From: Terriglobia bacterium
GTDB lineage: Bacteria > Acidobacteriota > Terriglobia > 20CM-2-55-15
DNA: 32,974 nt
Assembly: GCA_036496425.1 (NCBI GenBank)
Contig: DASXLG010000192.1
Location: 1-32,974, forward strand
Reading direction: 5' to 3'
The position numbers and the translations under genes are program-made. How positions within the stretch are numbered: the stretch's first letter is position 1; each line of letters opens with the position of its first letter. The notes below the pieces were generated by a model, which worked only from the letters and a program-made list of their open reading frames with translations, made no database searches and had not been told where the DNA came from. Of this stretch, positions 6,843 to 15,996 are shown one piece after another.

Positions 6843-8891
6843 CTACCAGATCTGGACGTGATTCTCCGGCGGCAACCACATCGGCTGTCCCTGCTTCACT
6901 CCAAAAGCCTCATAGAAGTCCGCTATGTTGGATAACGGGCCGACCACGCGCCACTTTGCGGGGGCATGGACGTCGCTCAGCAGGTTGCGCTGGGTGAGTT
7001 CAGGGCGCCGCTGCTCCATCCAACCCAGGGCGTAGCCCAGGAAGTAGCGTTGAACGGGCGTAAGTCCGCCGATCTTTTCGCCCTTCTTGTATTGATCGGT
7101 TTTCTTGAAGGCATCCAGGCCGAGCAGAATTCCGCCGTAGTCCGCGATGTTTTCGCCGAGGCTGGCCTTACCGTTGATGTGCAATCCGGGCAGCGGTTCG
7201 TACGCATTGAACTGTTTCACCATCACTTCGGCCCGCTGCTGAAATTCCTTTGTGTCTTCTTTGGTCCACCATTTGGAAAGATTTCCGGCAGCATCGTACT
7301 GGCGGCCTTCGTCGTCGAAGCCGTGAGTCATCTCGTGGCCGATCGTCGAACCTCCGGCATAACCGTAGACGACAGCGTCGTCGACGTCGGAATCCTTCAC
7401 TCCGGGAATCTCGAACGCAGCTGCCGGCAGGACGATCTCGTTATTGGACGGATTGTAATACGCGTTATAGGTCTGGGGCGTCATCGTCCATTCGGTGCGA
7501 TCGACGGGTTTGCCGAACTTCGAGAGCATGTCGTCGAATTCCCACCGCGAAATAGCCATCATGTTGTCGGCATAGGATGATTTGCCGATCGTCAGGCCCG
7601 AGTAGTCCTTCCACTTGTCGGGATATCCGACCTTCTTTGTGATCGATGCCAGTTTCTGATGGGCTTTGGCTTTCGTCTCGGGGCTCATCCATTCCACCCG
7701 GTCGATGCGGTCGCTGTATGCCGCGCGGATTGCTTCGACAAGATCCGAGTAACGCTTCTTCTCGGATTCCGGGAAATACGCCTTCACGAAGATACGGCCA
7801 ACGACCATTCCCATCGGACCGTTTTCCGCATCGAGGATGCGCTTCCAGCGCGGCCGCGGCTCTTTCTGTCCCGAGAGGACGCGATGGTAGAAGTTGAAAT
7901 CCTCGGCGTCGATATCTTTGCTGAGGAATGGCGAGTACTCGCTGACCAGGTGGAAGCGGAGATAGTCCTTCAAAACAGGCGCTGGCGTCTTCTTCAGCAG
8001 CGCTTCAACTCCGCTGAAGAATTCGGGCTGGCCGACGACGACATACGATGCCTGCAGATTCCAGGCTGCGAGCCGATCGTTCCACGCGATCGAAGGCGTG
8101 TGCTTCTGGGTCACCTCGGCCGGCGTCATCTTGTTGTAGTTACGCACCGGGTCGCGCAGGTCTTCGAGTTTGCGCGAGACTTTGGCGAGCGCCGTCTCGA
8201 ATTCCATGATCTTCGCGGCGTTTGCCTTTGCCGTCGGCTCGTCCTCGCCAATCAGCTTGAGCATGTTTCCAAGGTGCGTGACGTACTCGGTGCGGTTTTT
8301 CGCGACGGCGGGATCCGGGTTGAAGTAGTAGTCCCGATCCGGCAAACCGAGGCCGCCCTGCTGCAGGTGGACGGACATCACGTCGCTTTGTTTTTCGTCC
8401 TGACCGACGTAGAAGCCGAAGAAGGCGTCGATCCCCAATCGCTGAAGCGAAAACGCTTCATTGATCGCGTCCTGCGTGTTGGCAATGGTGTCGATCTTAT
8501 CGAGCTCCGCTTTGAGGGGCATCAACCGCAATTGTTCGGCCTTGCCTTCATCCATCGCGGTGGTCCAGAAGTCGCCGATCTTCTGCTCGTCGGTGCCGGG
8601 GGCGGCAGTGGCCTTCACGGAGTTTTCATTAATGGTGCGAAGCTGGACGTACAGGTCGTCGCGAACGAGATTGCCGATACCCCATGCGGATTCCGTCGCG
8701 GGAATCGGATTCTTCTTCAGCCATCCACCGTTAGCGTACTGGAAGAAGTCATCGCCTGGATTGACCGACGTGTCCATGTTGGCGGCAAGAAAGTCCGGCT
8801 TCGGCGCCGCCGGCTGCGGTTGAGACTGAGGTTTGCTGCAGCTCGCGACCAGCAGGGCGGCAAGAAGTGCAACGCGTATCTTCTGTTTCAT
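6843..8891 (-). CDS. M13-family (neprilysin/PepO-like) metallopeptidase lipoprotein
   Basis: About 682 residues, the usual size of M13 zinc endopeptidases, which cut small peptides outside the cytoplasm. The zinc motif HEMTH is at residues 519-523, the third ligand Glu580 and the conserved Asp584 lie in GENIADYGG, and the substrate-binding NAYY motif is at about 476-479. The N-terminal M13 domain begins with VNPGDDFFQYANGGW. A lipoprotein signal ends at VASC (Cys18), so the enzyme is probably membrane-anchored. The ATG at 8891 gives this signal; codons upstream belong to the palindrome. The C-terminus ends VQIW rather than the frequent CxVW. It is followed by a convergent gene and preceded, in the same direction, by an M16 peptidase. 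Confidence 0.93.
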   Translation of the reverse strand: MKQKIRVALLAALLVASCSKPQSQPQPAAPKPDFLAANMDTSVNPGDDFFQYANGGWLKKNPIPATESAWGIGNLVRDDLYVQLRTINENSVKATAAPGTDEQKIGDFWTTAMDEGKAEQLRLMPLKAELDKIDTIANTQDAINEAFSLQRLGIDAFFGFYVGQDEKQSDVMSVHLQQGGLGLPDRDYYFNPDPAVAKNRTEYVTHLGNMLKLIGEDEPTAKANAAKIMEFETALAKVSRKLEDLRDPVRNYNKMTPAEVTQKHTPSIAWNDRLAAWNLQASYVVVGQPEFFSGVEALLKKTPAPVLKDYLRFHLVSEYSPFLSKDIDAEDFNFYHRVLSGQKEPRPRWKRILDAENGPMGMVVGRIFVKAYFPESEKKRYSDLVEAIRAAYSDRIDRVEWMSPETKAKAHQKLASITKKVGYPDKWKDYSGLTIGKSSYADNMMAISRWEFDDMLSKFGKPVDRTEWTMTPQTYNAYYNPSNNEIVLPAAAFEIPGVKDSDVDDAVVYGYAGGSTIGHEMTHGFDDEGRQYDAAGNLSKWWTKEDTKEFQQRAEVMVKQFNAYEPLPGLHINGKASLGENIADYGGILLGLDAFKKTDQYKKGEKIGGLTPVQRYFLGYALGWMEQRRPELTQRNLLSDVHAPAKWRVVGPLSNIADFYEAFGVKQGQPMWLPPENHVQIW

Positions 8892-8900
8892 ATTCACCCA

Positions 8901-8965
8901 AAAATGGGGACAGATCACTCACATGTTTCGTTTCGAAACAGAGTGAGTGATCTGTCCCCGCTTTT
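8901..8965. repeat. GGGGACAGATC-type hairpin element
   Basis: GGGGACAGATCACTCAC at 8906-8922 is the exact reverse complement of 8943-8959, flanked by AAAAT and GCTTTT. A second hairpin (TGTTTCG/CGAAACA, 8924-8940) fills the loop. It lies between the two peptidase genes, which read the same way, so in the mRNA it is an intercistronic stem. It shares its outer sequence with the hairpin at 6772-6841. Confidence 0.8.
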
Positions 8966-8976
8966 GTTCCTTTTTG

Positions 8977-11799
8977 TTACTTTTGCTCGGGGAACAGGCT
9001 GACTCTCACGAAGTCGCCGGTATTGAGATACTTCTTCGCGGCATCCTGAATGGTGGCGGCATCGAGACTCTTGTAGAGTTCGGGCGCATTCCAGACGCCG
9101 GCGATATCTTCGCCGTACTGAATCTTGCCGACGAGCTGGCTCAACAGGTAGCCGTTCTCCTTGCTGTTCGTCTCGAACTCGCGGAGCAGCGCTTCCTTCT
9201 CGTCCGCGACTTGCTTGGCCGTCGGTCCTTGAGTTTTGAGCTTGTCGATTTCCGTGAAGACCTGTTTTACCAGTTCATCGGTTCGCTGCGGATCCGAGCC
9301 GAACTGGATCGCGAGCTCATACTCCGTACGCGGGTACTTATCCGTTGAAGCGCTTGCGCTGATGCTGTATGTTCCGCCGAGTTCTTCGCGGATGCTTTCC
9401 AGCAATCTGGTCTGCAGGATCTGCGACATCGCGCGTATCGCCGTTCGGTGTGCCGGATCGAAGTCGAATGGTCCGGTGAACACGATGGCCGTCTGGCTCT
9501 TCGGCTCGATACCTTTTTCAACCCGTTTTTCGATAACGCCGGCCGGCAGCTTTACACCGACGTCCTTGAATGCGTGGGTCTGATTCAGCGAAGGCAGGCT
9601 TGCGATGTAGCGCTCGACCAGCGGCTTCATGGTTGCCAGGTCGAAGCTTCCGACGAAGACAAAGGTGAATCCGCTGGCATCGGCGAAGCGTTCCTTGTAG
9701 AAGGCCAGAGATTTGTCGAGGTTCCACTTATCGACGTCGGTTGCCTTGGGCATCTGCCGGCGTGGATGGTTTCCTCCGAGGATCGTGTTCAACGTGTCAG
9801 CGAATGCGTATCCGGGCGCGGCGGTCTGATTCGCGAGGGCGATTCGCGCCTGATTCGACTGGACGGTAAATGCGTCGGCGTCGGCCCTCGGCTTCATGAA
9901 CCGCAGGTACGCCAGCTGGAACATGGTTTCGAGATCTTTGCGGGACGCGTTGCCGCTGAAACCTTCGGTCGTTTCACCGATGAACGCGCCGGCCGACGCA
10001 ACCTTGCCGGTCAGAGCCTTCGACAGATCGACGCGGTTGAACGGGCCGACTCCACCTGCGCTGACAAGCTGTACCGCAGTGCTGGCCGGAATGAAATCGG
10101 CGTCGCTCGCCAGCGACGTGCCGCCGGGTCTGGTCGCGCGAAAAAGGATTTCATCCTCGCGGAAGTTCGTCGGTTTGAGAATGACCTTCACGCCATTCGA
10201 TAGGTCCCATTCCGTAATACCGAGAGCGCCCAGCGTCATGGTTTTTGTAACCGTTCCTGGCGACGGAAGCGGATCGAGCAGCGCGGCCGTGCTCACCGTA
10301 TCGACATAGGCTTTGATGTCTTTGCCGCCGGCGCCTTTTATCACTGCAGCAATCTTCGCTTCGTCGGGAAGGGCAACACCTGTTTTTTCCGGAGCCGTGA
10401 CCGTGACGATGCGGTTGGTGTCCGTGAACCACTGTTTCGCGATGGCGTTGACTTCGGCTAGCGTGATCTGCGGAACGAATTGCAGATGCAAGGCCTGCTC
10501 GCGTTCCGCCCCGGGCAGAGGCTCCGCGGTCAGGAAATTCCGGATGTACTCATCCGCGCGATCGTTCGACTCTCTGTTCTGGTCTTCGATAACCATGCGC
10601 TCGTAGGCGCGGAGCACGTCCGTCTTCTCACGGTCCAGTTCGGTTTGCGTGAATCCGAACCGCTCGACCCGATCGACTTCGGTGAGCACGGCTTCGAGTC
10701 CTTTCTCGATGCCATCGTCTTTTACCCGGGCCCCGAGATCGGCTTCGTCCTTGGTCTTCGCTACGAACGGACTGCGATCGACGGATGCCGCCAGGAACGG
10801 CGCTCCCGGTTTCTGCGTGATTTCCGCGAAGCGTTCATCCAGCATGCCGGTGAAAAGTCCATCGACGATGTCCTGGCGGTAGACGCCGACCGTGCCTTCC
10901 TGCCGGTGGGGCAGGATATTTTCAATTTCGACGCTGGTCGAAGTCAGTTCTTTATCCGACAAGATTGCATAAACAGAACCCTTGCGGTCCGGCACATCGA
11001 ATGTCGGCCGCGCTTTCGGCGAGGTGGAAGCCGGAATCGCGTTGAAGTGATTCTTGATGAGATTTTCGACCGCGCCTTTGTCGAAGTCGCCGACGGCAAC
11101 AACCGCCATGAGTTCGGGCCTGTACCAGTCTTTATAGAACCTCTTCAGCATGTCGACTTTGGCGTTCTGAATGATCTCCGTCTTGCCGATCGGCAGCCGG
11201 TCCGCGTAGCGCGAGTCTTTCAGAACGATCGGCAGCAGCTTGTCCTGAATGCGGGCGCCCGCGCCGCGCCGGAGCCGCCACTCTTCCATAATGACCGGGC
11301 GTTCTTTCTCGACCTCAACCGGGTCGAAGCTGACGTTGTGCGCCCAGTCTTCGAGAACCTGGATGGCTTTGTCCATGGTTTCCGGCTTGTCGGTCGGAAC
11401 CTGCAGCATGTAAACGGTCTCATCGAAGCTCGTATAGGCGTTGAGGTCCGCGCCGAACCGCATTCCCAGAGATTCGATGAAGGAAATGATGTCGTTTTTG
11501 GGGAAATGTGAGGTGCCGTTGAAGGCCATGTGCTCGATGAAATGAGCGAGGCCCTGCTGATCGTCATCTTCGAGGACGGAGCCGGCCTTGACAACAAGGC
11601 GCAATTCCGCGCGTTTTTCCGGCTTTTTGTTGGCGCGAACGTAGTACGTGACGCCATTCGACAGGTGCCCGATGCTGATTGTGGGATCTACCGGAATAGG
11701 CTGGTTCAGGTCCGCCTGAGGCGCCGCGCTGAATCCGGCGGCGACGGCGAGACTGGCGAGACAAAGAACGATCAGAGGTAAGTATTTGCGGTTGGTCAT
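8977..11799 (-). CDS. M16-family zinc protease (PqqL-like double domain)
   Basis: About 940 residues, matching the full-length PqqL-like periplasmic M16 proteases with two M16 halves. The signal peptide core is LPLIVLCLASLAVAAGFSAA. The inverted zinc motif HFIEH is at residues 86-90 and the distal Glu at about 166, so the N-terminal half looks catalytically complete. The second half begins near GITEWDLSNGVKVILKP and lacks HxxEH, as usual for the structural half. The family degrades small unfolded peptides. The ATG at 11799 has no strong ribosome site; in-frame codons upstream run through low-complexity repeat sequence. It may be transcribed together with the M13 gene downstream, interrupted by the hairpin at 8901-8965. 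Confidence 0.93.
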   Translation of the reverse strand: MTNRKYLPLIVLCLASLAVAAGFSAAPQADLNQPIPVDPTISIGHLSNGVTYYVRANKKPEKRAELRLVVKAGSVLEDDDQQGLAHFIEHMAFNGTSHFPKNDIISFIESLGMRFGADLNAYTSFDETVYMLQVPTDKPETMDKAIQVLEDWAHNVSFDPVEVEKERPVIMEEWRLRRGAGARIQDKLLPIVLKDSRYADRLPIGKTEIIQNAKVDMLKRFYKDWYRPELMAVVAVGDFDKGAVENLIKNHFNAIPASTSPKARPTFDVPDRKGSVYAILSDKELTSTSVEIENILPHRQEGTVGVYRQDIVDGLFTGMLDERFAEITQKPGAPFLAASVDRSPFVAKTKDEADLGARVKDDGIEKGLEAVLTEVDRVERFGFTQTELDREKTDVLRAYERMVIEDQNRESNDRADEYIRNFLTAEPLPGAEREQALHLQFVPQITLAEVNAIAKQWFTDTNRIVTVTAPEKTGVALPDEAKIAAVIKGAGGKDIKAYVDTVSTAALLDPLPSPGTVTKTMTLGALGITEWDLSNGVKVILKPTNFREDEILFRATRPGGTSLASDADFIPASTAVQLVSAGGVGPFNRVDLSKALTGKVASAGAFIGETTEGFSGNASRKDLETMFQLAYLRFMKPRADADAFTVQSNQARIALANQTAAPGYAFADTLNTILGGNHPRRQMPKATDVDKWNLDKSLAFYKERFADASGFTFVFVGSFDLATMKPLVERYIASLPSLNQTHAFKDVGVKLPAGVIEKRVEKGIEPKSQTAIVFTGPFDFDPAHRTAIRAMSQILQTRLLESIREELGGTYSISASASTDKYPRTEYELAIQFGSDPQRTDELVKQVFTEIDKLKTQGPTAKQVADEKEALLREFETNSKENGYLLSQLVGKIQYGEDIAGVWNAPELYKSLDAATIQDAAKKYLNTGDFVRVSLFPEQK

Positions 11800-12007
11800 T
11801 AGGCTATAAGACCACAAAAATCCGGAGGGGTCACAAAAAACTTTGGCCATCGCGTGTTTCTTGTGATTTGCGGCCTTAAAAGGGTATGAACATTCACAAA
11901 ACTCAATGGGGGACAACCATGGCGAGACTGCTGCGCGTAGTGTCTTTGGGCTTCTGATCGCCTCACTGCTTTAGATCCATTCGCTGATTGCGCAACAGGG
12001 CGCAACG
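11800..12007. other. Intergenic stretch with degenerate repeat arms
   Basis: About 208 bases separate the M16 start and the end of the MauE-redoxin gene. The part 11806-11878 contains A/C-rich arms (ACCACAAAAATCC, GGTCACAAAAAAC) and a T/G-rich counterpart (GTTTCTTGTGATTTG) that look like a decayed CACAAGAAG-type palindrome. No gene was recognised. A promoter for the M16 gene must lie here if it is transcribed independently, but no convincing boxes were seen. Confidence 0.35.
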
Positions 12008-13072
12008 TTATGAAGATGGCTGCTCTCGATTACAAGAAGTTGCTCCCCGAACTGACAGCAGGTGCCGGATCTCCGCTCCGCCGACGGCGAGGCCGCTCCG
12101 GATCAACCCGTCTGCGCCGATGAGAACACCGGTGGGAGTCGAGATGCAGTCGTAGGCTTCGGAGACTTCGAATTCGCGTTGAAGCAGAACGCGGGCTGCG
12201 TCGAATCCCTTGAATTTGGCCAGATTGTCTTTCACGGCTCCACGGCTGATGATCGCGACATTCGGCGCATTCTCCGCCTGGCGGATCCAGGCGGGTAGCT
12301 CAGCCGCAACAGCGACGCATGATTCACAATACGGACTGGAGAAGATCAGCAGGATGTCCTTTCCTTCCTCCTGCAGCGATTGCAGTGTCTTCATCTCACC
12401 GTTCAGGGAGCTCAGTGCAAATTCCGGCGCCGGCGTTTCCATCGGGAGTCCGATTCCCATTGCGGGGGCTTTTTCCGGTGCGGGAGGTTGCGCGGCGGTT
12501 TCCACTTCGTCTGCATCCGCTTCCTCCGGTGATTCTTTCGCGCGGCTGTCGGGCTTGGCATGATCAATCACATAAAAGAAGCAGAACAACGCGCCGCAGG
12601 CGGCCAGGATCGCCGCTCTGCGCTGGTTGCCTTCCAACGATGCGGCCCACGTCCACAACGCCGGTCCCGCATGACCGCGTCCCGCGCTCACCACCCAGGC
12701 GCCGCACACTGCCAGTACGCCATTGCGAATCAAGGTAGATGAGCCTATCGGCGCTGAATGCAATTGGCCGAAACATCCGCAATCGGGTTTACGGCCTCGC
12801 CACAGCGCGATAGCGGCGGCTATCGTAAATATTGTTAAAAGGATCATCGACCCCCAGGCGCCGTACCAGGCGGTGGAGGCGGGAATCAACGCGGCCGCGA
12901 TAAGCAATTCAAGAACTGGAAGGAACTTCGCTACAGGAGAGGCGAAGCGCGAGGGCAGGCCGAAATCAGGTAAGACCTCGCGCAATCCGGCGGGATTCAC
13001 GATCTTGGCCGCGCCGGCGAAGAGAAACACCGCTGCCAGTAGGAGCCGGACAGCGATAAAACCTGCCGACAT
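12008..13072 (-). CDS. MauE/DoxX-like membrane protein fused to a redoxin domain
   Basis: About 354 residues. Residues 1-130 form a four-helix membrane domain of the MauE type, with the signature CGCFG (Cys98 and Cys100) that marks MauE proteins involved in disulfide handling for methylamine dehydrogenase and related systems. A further helix lies near residue 165, followed by a charged Pro/Glu/Ala linker (about 173-212). The rest is a thioredoxin-fold domain with APEFALSSLNG and an active CESC motif (Cys249, Cys252). This joins a membrane electron donor and a periplasmic thiol effector in one chain, so I infer a disulfide relay similar to DsbD-TlpA. A GTG three bases upstream is an alternative start. 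It follows the DinB-like gene by about 28 bases in the same direction. Confidence 0.85.
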   Translation of the reverse strand: MSAGFIAVRLLLAAVFLFAGAAKIVNPAGLREVLPDFGLPSRFASPVAKFLPVLELLIAAALIPASTAWYGAWGSMILLTIFTIAAAIALWRGRKPDCGCFGQLHSAPIGSSTLIRNGVLAVCGAWVVSAGRGHAGPALWTWAASLEGNQRRAAILAACGALFCFFYVIDHAKPDSRAKESPEEADADEVETAAQPPAPEKAPAMGIGLPMETPAPEFALSSLNGEMKTLQSLQEEGKDILLIFSSPYCESCVAVAAELPAWIRQAENAPNVAIISRGAVKDNLAKFKGFDAARVLLQREFEVSEAYDCISTPTGVLIGADGLIRSGLAVGGAEIRHLLSVRGATSCNREQPSS

Positions 13073-13100
13073 CACCAGTGCATTTTATATAACACTTCGG

Positions 13101-13640
13101 CTACCCGCGCGGGAAATCTGCAGATGATTTGACCTCGACGATCTGTTGGGTGTGGCGGCTGCAGTGGCTGCCGAGCAAAATCAGCCATTGGTGGCAATCG
13201 AGCGGCCCGAAGAAAGGATGAGCAACCGACCGTTGACGGAAATCTGCAGGTGCTGTCTCCAGAATCTTTGCGATCTGTCCGGGGCCGGCGACGAGACGCT
13301 CCAGAGAATCCCGCATTGATGTTCCCGTCGGGTGCGTCGGTTCGGGGGCCTGCGCCTTCCTGGATCGATCCACTAACTTGCCGCGGAGCGTTTCATCCTC
13401 GATCTTGCCGGCGGGTGAACCCGCCATGTCCGCCGGAGATACAAGCAGCTGGTCGATTCTGCCGATGACCCGCTCCTGCACCCGCGCGAGATGCTCGACA
13501 ACTCCGGCCACGGACCAGCCGCCGGAAGCCGGTTTGAAATTCGCTTGAGCCTCCGAGAATCCCGCGACGGCTTCATTCAACGCGCTATAGGCCTGATCTA
13601 TTTTCCCCAGTACTTCTGTCTTTTCATGTGTCGAATACAT
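13101..13640 (-). CDS. DinB-superfamily (DUF664/YfiT-like) protein
   Basis: A 179-residue cytoplasmic protein without a signal. It shows the four-helix DinB pattern: WSVAGVVEHLARV with His50 early, and the late helix WLILLGSHCSRHTQQI with His159 and His163. These three histidines fit the metal triad of DinB/YfiT proteins, a group that includes thiol-dependent S-transferases and many proteins of unknown role. A strong ribosome site (AAGGAG) precedes the ATG by 6 bases. It sits 13 bases after a small membrane protein and before the MauE-redoxin gene, so it is probably part of a long - strand transcript. A thiol link to the redox neighbours is possible but only suggested by position. Confidence 0.85.
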   Translation of the reverse strand: MYSTHEKTEVLGKIDQAYSALNEAVAGFSEAQANFKPASGGWSVAGVVEHLARVQERVIGRIDQLLVSPADMAGSPAGKIEDETLRGKLVDRSRKAQAPEPTHPTGTSMRDSLERLVAGPGQIAKILETAPADFRQRSVAHPFFGPLDCHQWLILLGSHCSRHTQQIVEVKSSADFPRG

Positions 13641-13653
13641 CAGATCTCCTTAT

Positions 13654-14112
13654 TCAGCTGTGCGCTCCCTGGGTTTGCGGCGGGTTTCGCGAGCGCACCA
13701 GGGTGAGAACGACGGATCCGATCGCTCCGCCAATCACAAGAGAGGCAACGACCCAGAAGGCGGCGGTGAATAATGGAAGCGTGATGTAACCGGCAAATGC
13801 ACTCGGTCCCTCGAGTCCGTTGAAACGAGGTTCCTCCCAATTCAAAAGGCGCGCGAGCCAATATGTGGGCAGGACCAGGGCGCGCGTCCATAGGGCATAA
13901 ACGGCGACCAGTTTGATGAGCATCCAATACGGCCGCGGCTTTCCGGCGAATCCCACCTGGAGTCCGAAGTAAATCGGACCAAGCACGGTTATCAGAGCTA
14001 CTGCGCTAAGCAAGTTGCTTACACGGATCGGAGCTCCCGCCCGTTCCACGATCACTCTCAAGACCACAACAATTGCCGCGGCCGCGCACGGCCACTTTAG
14101 AATGCCCTTCAC
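13654..14112 (-). CDS. Small four-helix membrane protein, unknown function
   Basis: About 152 residues with four predicted membrane helices: near residues 7-22, 35-55, 64-84 and 106-142 (the last long enough for two passes). It ends in a short polar tail. I do not recognise the family. It begins with GTG directly after the TGA of the Abhydrolase_10-like gene (no base between), which implies translational coupling, and it is followed 13 bases later by the DinB-like gene. It has no obvious catalytic motif. Confidence 0.7.
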   Translation of the reverse strand: MKGILKWPCAAAAIVVVLRVIVERAGAPIRVSNLLSAVALITVLGPIYFGLQVGFAGKPRPYWMLIKLVAVYALWTRALVLPTYWLARLLNWEEPRFNGLEGPSAFAGYITLPLFTAAFWVVASLVIGGAIGSVVLTLVRSRNPPQTQGAHS

Positions 14113-15486
14113 TCAGAACGCCGTTTTGGCCGCATCGCCGAGGATCGTGTCCCGATAAACAGGCAGAGACCAGCCGGCCTTTTCCAGTTCGTCGAGATCC
14201 TTCCGGACGCGGCTCTCATAGGTCTTCCTGTTACCGTACAGTTTCTGCAACTGGTCCCTGGAGAAGACATTTTCGTAGCCGGCAAGGCCGCACATCTGAG
14301 CTGGAGCACCTTGTCCATGGGCGGCCACCCAGGCGCTGGGATTCGGGATCGGCGGATTCGCGGCTTCGTTGCGAACGGTGAACTTTGCGGCGGGCACGTC
14401 CACGTAGGGATTCCGGATGCCGCCTTTCGCGTTTCCGTTTTCGTCGACGGCGATGACAGAGCGGCCGTCGACGGTCTCGGTCATGATGCGCGGGGCTCGC
14501 GGCGGAACCTTCCCTTTATCCACCCAGTCGAGGAGCGCGCGGAGCGCAACAGACATATAGGCCTGTTCTGGAAACTGGCTGATCGGGTTGCGGCAGGGAT
14601 CGGGCTTGAAGCGGACGCTATCGCGGCTGTCGACATGCGCCATCCCCGCGAATTCGTAGATCCGGAATTGATCGCCCGGTTTGTCGCCGTCCGGCCGCTT
14701 GCTGACGTTGCCGCCGAAGACTTCGGTCATGGTTGGAACCTCGATCAGAGGAACATCGACGGCGCGGACCGTGGCGCCCGTCGACATCGGTAGAAAGCCG
14801 TCGTAGATGCGCTCCATGTCAGGCGTTCGAAACACCATGTGCGCCGGCAAATAGGCGACCAGGATGGCTGCAGTGGCCGATGTTCCCAGAAGGACCATCT
14901 TCCTTATGGCGAGTCCCGCAAAGGGAGTGCCGGTTTTCTTCTGTTTGATGAGGGCGCCCGCTTGAGCCAGGATCTCGGAGACCTGATCCGGGTCGACTTT
15001 GAGGTCCTTGTAACGCTCCTTGTTTTGTGCGAGCGGCTCCGTCAGGTTGGTCACGACCTCGATGGCCATATTCCCGGACGTCATCGTGTAATCCGAAGTG
15101 AATTCGAACATGTGCGCGGCGCCGCTGGGATGCATGGCCTCGACCTGTACAAGCCCGCTGAATTTCCGGTTGTTGGACGGCTTGCGGACCATGATTCGAG
15201 TCTTGTACGGCTTTCCATTCGCGGAGCCGGAAATGAAGTATTCGCGCGCTTCGTATCCATAGCGCGCGAGACCGCGTCCCTGTGGCAGTGAAGGAGTCGA
15301 ATCGTAGATCGGGCCGGGTCCTGTAATTTCGGCGGAAACCGCGGGAATGGAAACCGCTGTAGGTTTGTCCGGCAGATTGACGGGTGGTCCGCCACGCTGT
15401 CCGCGCTGGGCCGCGGCTGGTGATGAGACAAGTAAACTGACCCCAGCCGTGAACGCGATCAAGGCCGCGAAATGAGTGCGTTTCAT
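14113..15486 (-). CDS. Exported alpha/beta-hydrolase-domain protein (Abhydrolase_10-like)
   Basis: A 457-residue protein with a signal peptide (core FAALIAFTAGVSLLVSSPAAA). Segments such as YEAREYFISGSANG, RIMVRKPSN and MAHVDSRDS match the large secreted alpha/beta-hydrolase group annotated as Abhydrolase_10 (PF20091 type). The likely nucleophile elbow is LLGTSATA with Ser203, and a His in GMAHVDS may complete the triad. The family probably hydrolyses esters, but no substrate is established. A strong ribosome site (GAGGAG) precedes the ATG, and the DUF6152 gene ends 8 bases upstream, so it is the fourth gene of the cytochrome operon. Confidence 0.82.
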   Translation of the reverse strand: MKRTHFAALIAFTAGVSLLVSSPAAAQRGQRGGPPVNLPDKPTAVSIPAVSAEITGPGPIYDSTPSLPQGRGLARYGYEAREYFISGSANGKPYKTRIMVRKPSNNRKFSGLVQVEAMHPSGAAHMFEFTSDYTMTSGNMAIEVVTNLTEPLAQNKERYKDLKVDPDQVSEILAQAGALIKQKKTGTPFAGLAIRKMVLLGTSATAAILVAYLPAHMVFRTPDMERIYDGFLPMSTGATVRAVDVPLIEVPTMTEVFGGNVSKRPDGDKPGDQFRIYEFAGMAHVDSRDSVRFKPDPCRNPISQFPEQAYMSVALRALLDWVDKGKVPPRAPRIMTETVDGRSVIAVDENGNAKGGIRNPYVDVPAAKFTVRNEAANPPIPNPSAWVAAHGQGAPAQMCGLAGYENVFSRDQLQKLYGNRKTYESRVRKDLDELEKAGWSLPVYRDTILGDAAKTAF

Positions 15487-15494
15487 GGTTCTCC

Positions 15495-15977
15495 TCAGAA
15501 AGTGGTTCCGCCGCTGAGCGTGCTGCCGGGAACGGAATCGCAGGTCTTGTCGGCTGCGGGCAATACCACCTTGTTGGTCTCCGGATTAAGCGGACATTTG
15601 GCAATGGCCCCGACCCGCGATCCGAAATTACTGCCGTCGCGCAGCGGATTCAGCTTGACGCTGAACACGGTGCCTACTCCGAACGTCTTAGCCGTGATCC
15701 CTTGCTGCGCAACAGCGGCGGCTCCGGCCATTTCCGCTCCCCATTCGATGGGCTTTCCGTCGGCGCTCTTCAATATTCCCTTGCGGTCGGGGGCGATCAG
15801 ATAGAAGTGCAATTCCGCATGGTTGGCCTGTGCAACGAACTGCTTGACCACTCCCGTCAACACCACCGTCTTTGTCTGATCGTACATGGCGAAAGAATGG
15901 TGCGATAACGCGGGCCTGACAGCCAGGGACGTGCATAAGAGCGTACCGGCGGCAATCCATATGAGTTTGGTTTTCAT
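15495..15977 (-). CDS. DUF6152-family exported protein
   Basis: A 160-residue protein with a signal peptide ending around residue 25 (core LIWIAAGTLLCTSLAVRPALS). The mature N-terminus HHSFAMYD, followed by a beta-rich VVLTGVVKQF and HAELHFYL, is the hallmark of DUF6152 proteins: small periplasmic proteins of unknown function often next to redox or exported enzymes. The two N-terminal His residues would be exposed after cleavage and could bind metal; that is inference. Two Cys (in KCPLNPE and TCDSVPG) may pair. The ATG at 15977 has an AAAGGAA ribosome site. It lies 19 bases after the unknown exported protein and 8 before the Abhydrolase_10-like gene. Confidence 0.8.
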   Translation of the reverse strand: MKTKLIWIAAGTLLCTSLAVRPALSHHSFAMYDQTKTVVLTGVVKQFVAQANHAELHFYLIAPDRKGILKSADGKPIEWGAEMAGAAAVAQQGITAKTFGVGTVFSVKLNPLRDGSNFGSRVGAIAKCPLNPETNKVVLPAADKTCDSVPGSTLSGGTTF

Positions 15978-15996
15978 GGTTCTTTCCTTTATATGG

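Noticed and set aside
7659-9002. 447-codon open frame antisense to the M13 gene
   Set aside because: The M13 gene carries every catalytic motif on the - strand; the + frame is Arg/Val-rich and matches nothing known.
10480-11511. 343-codon open frame antisense to the M16 gene
   Set aside because: It overlaps the HxxEH-containing coding region and lacks a start signal or domain.
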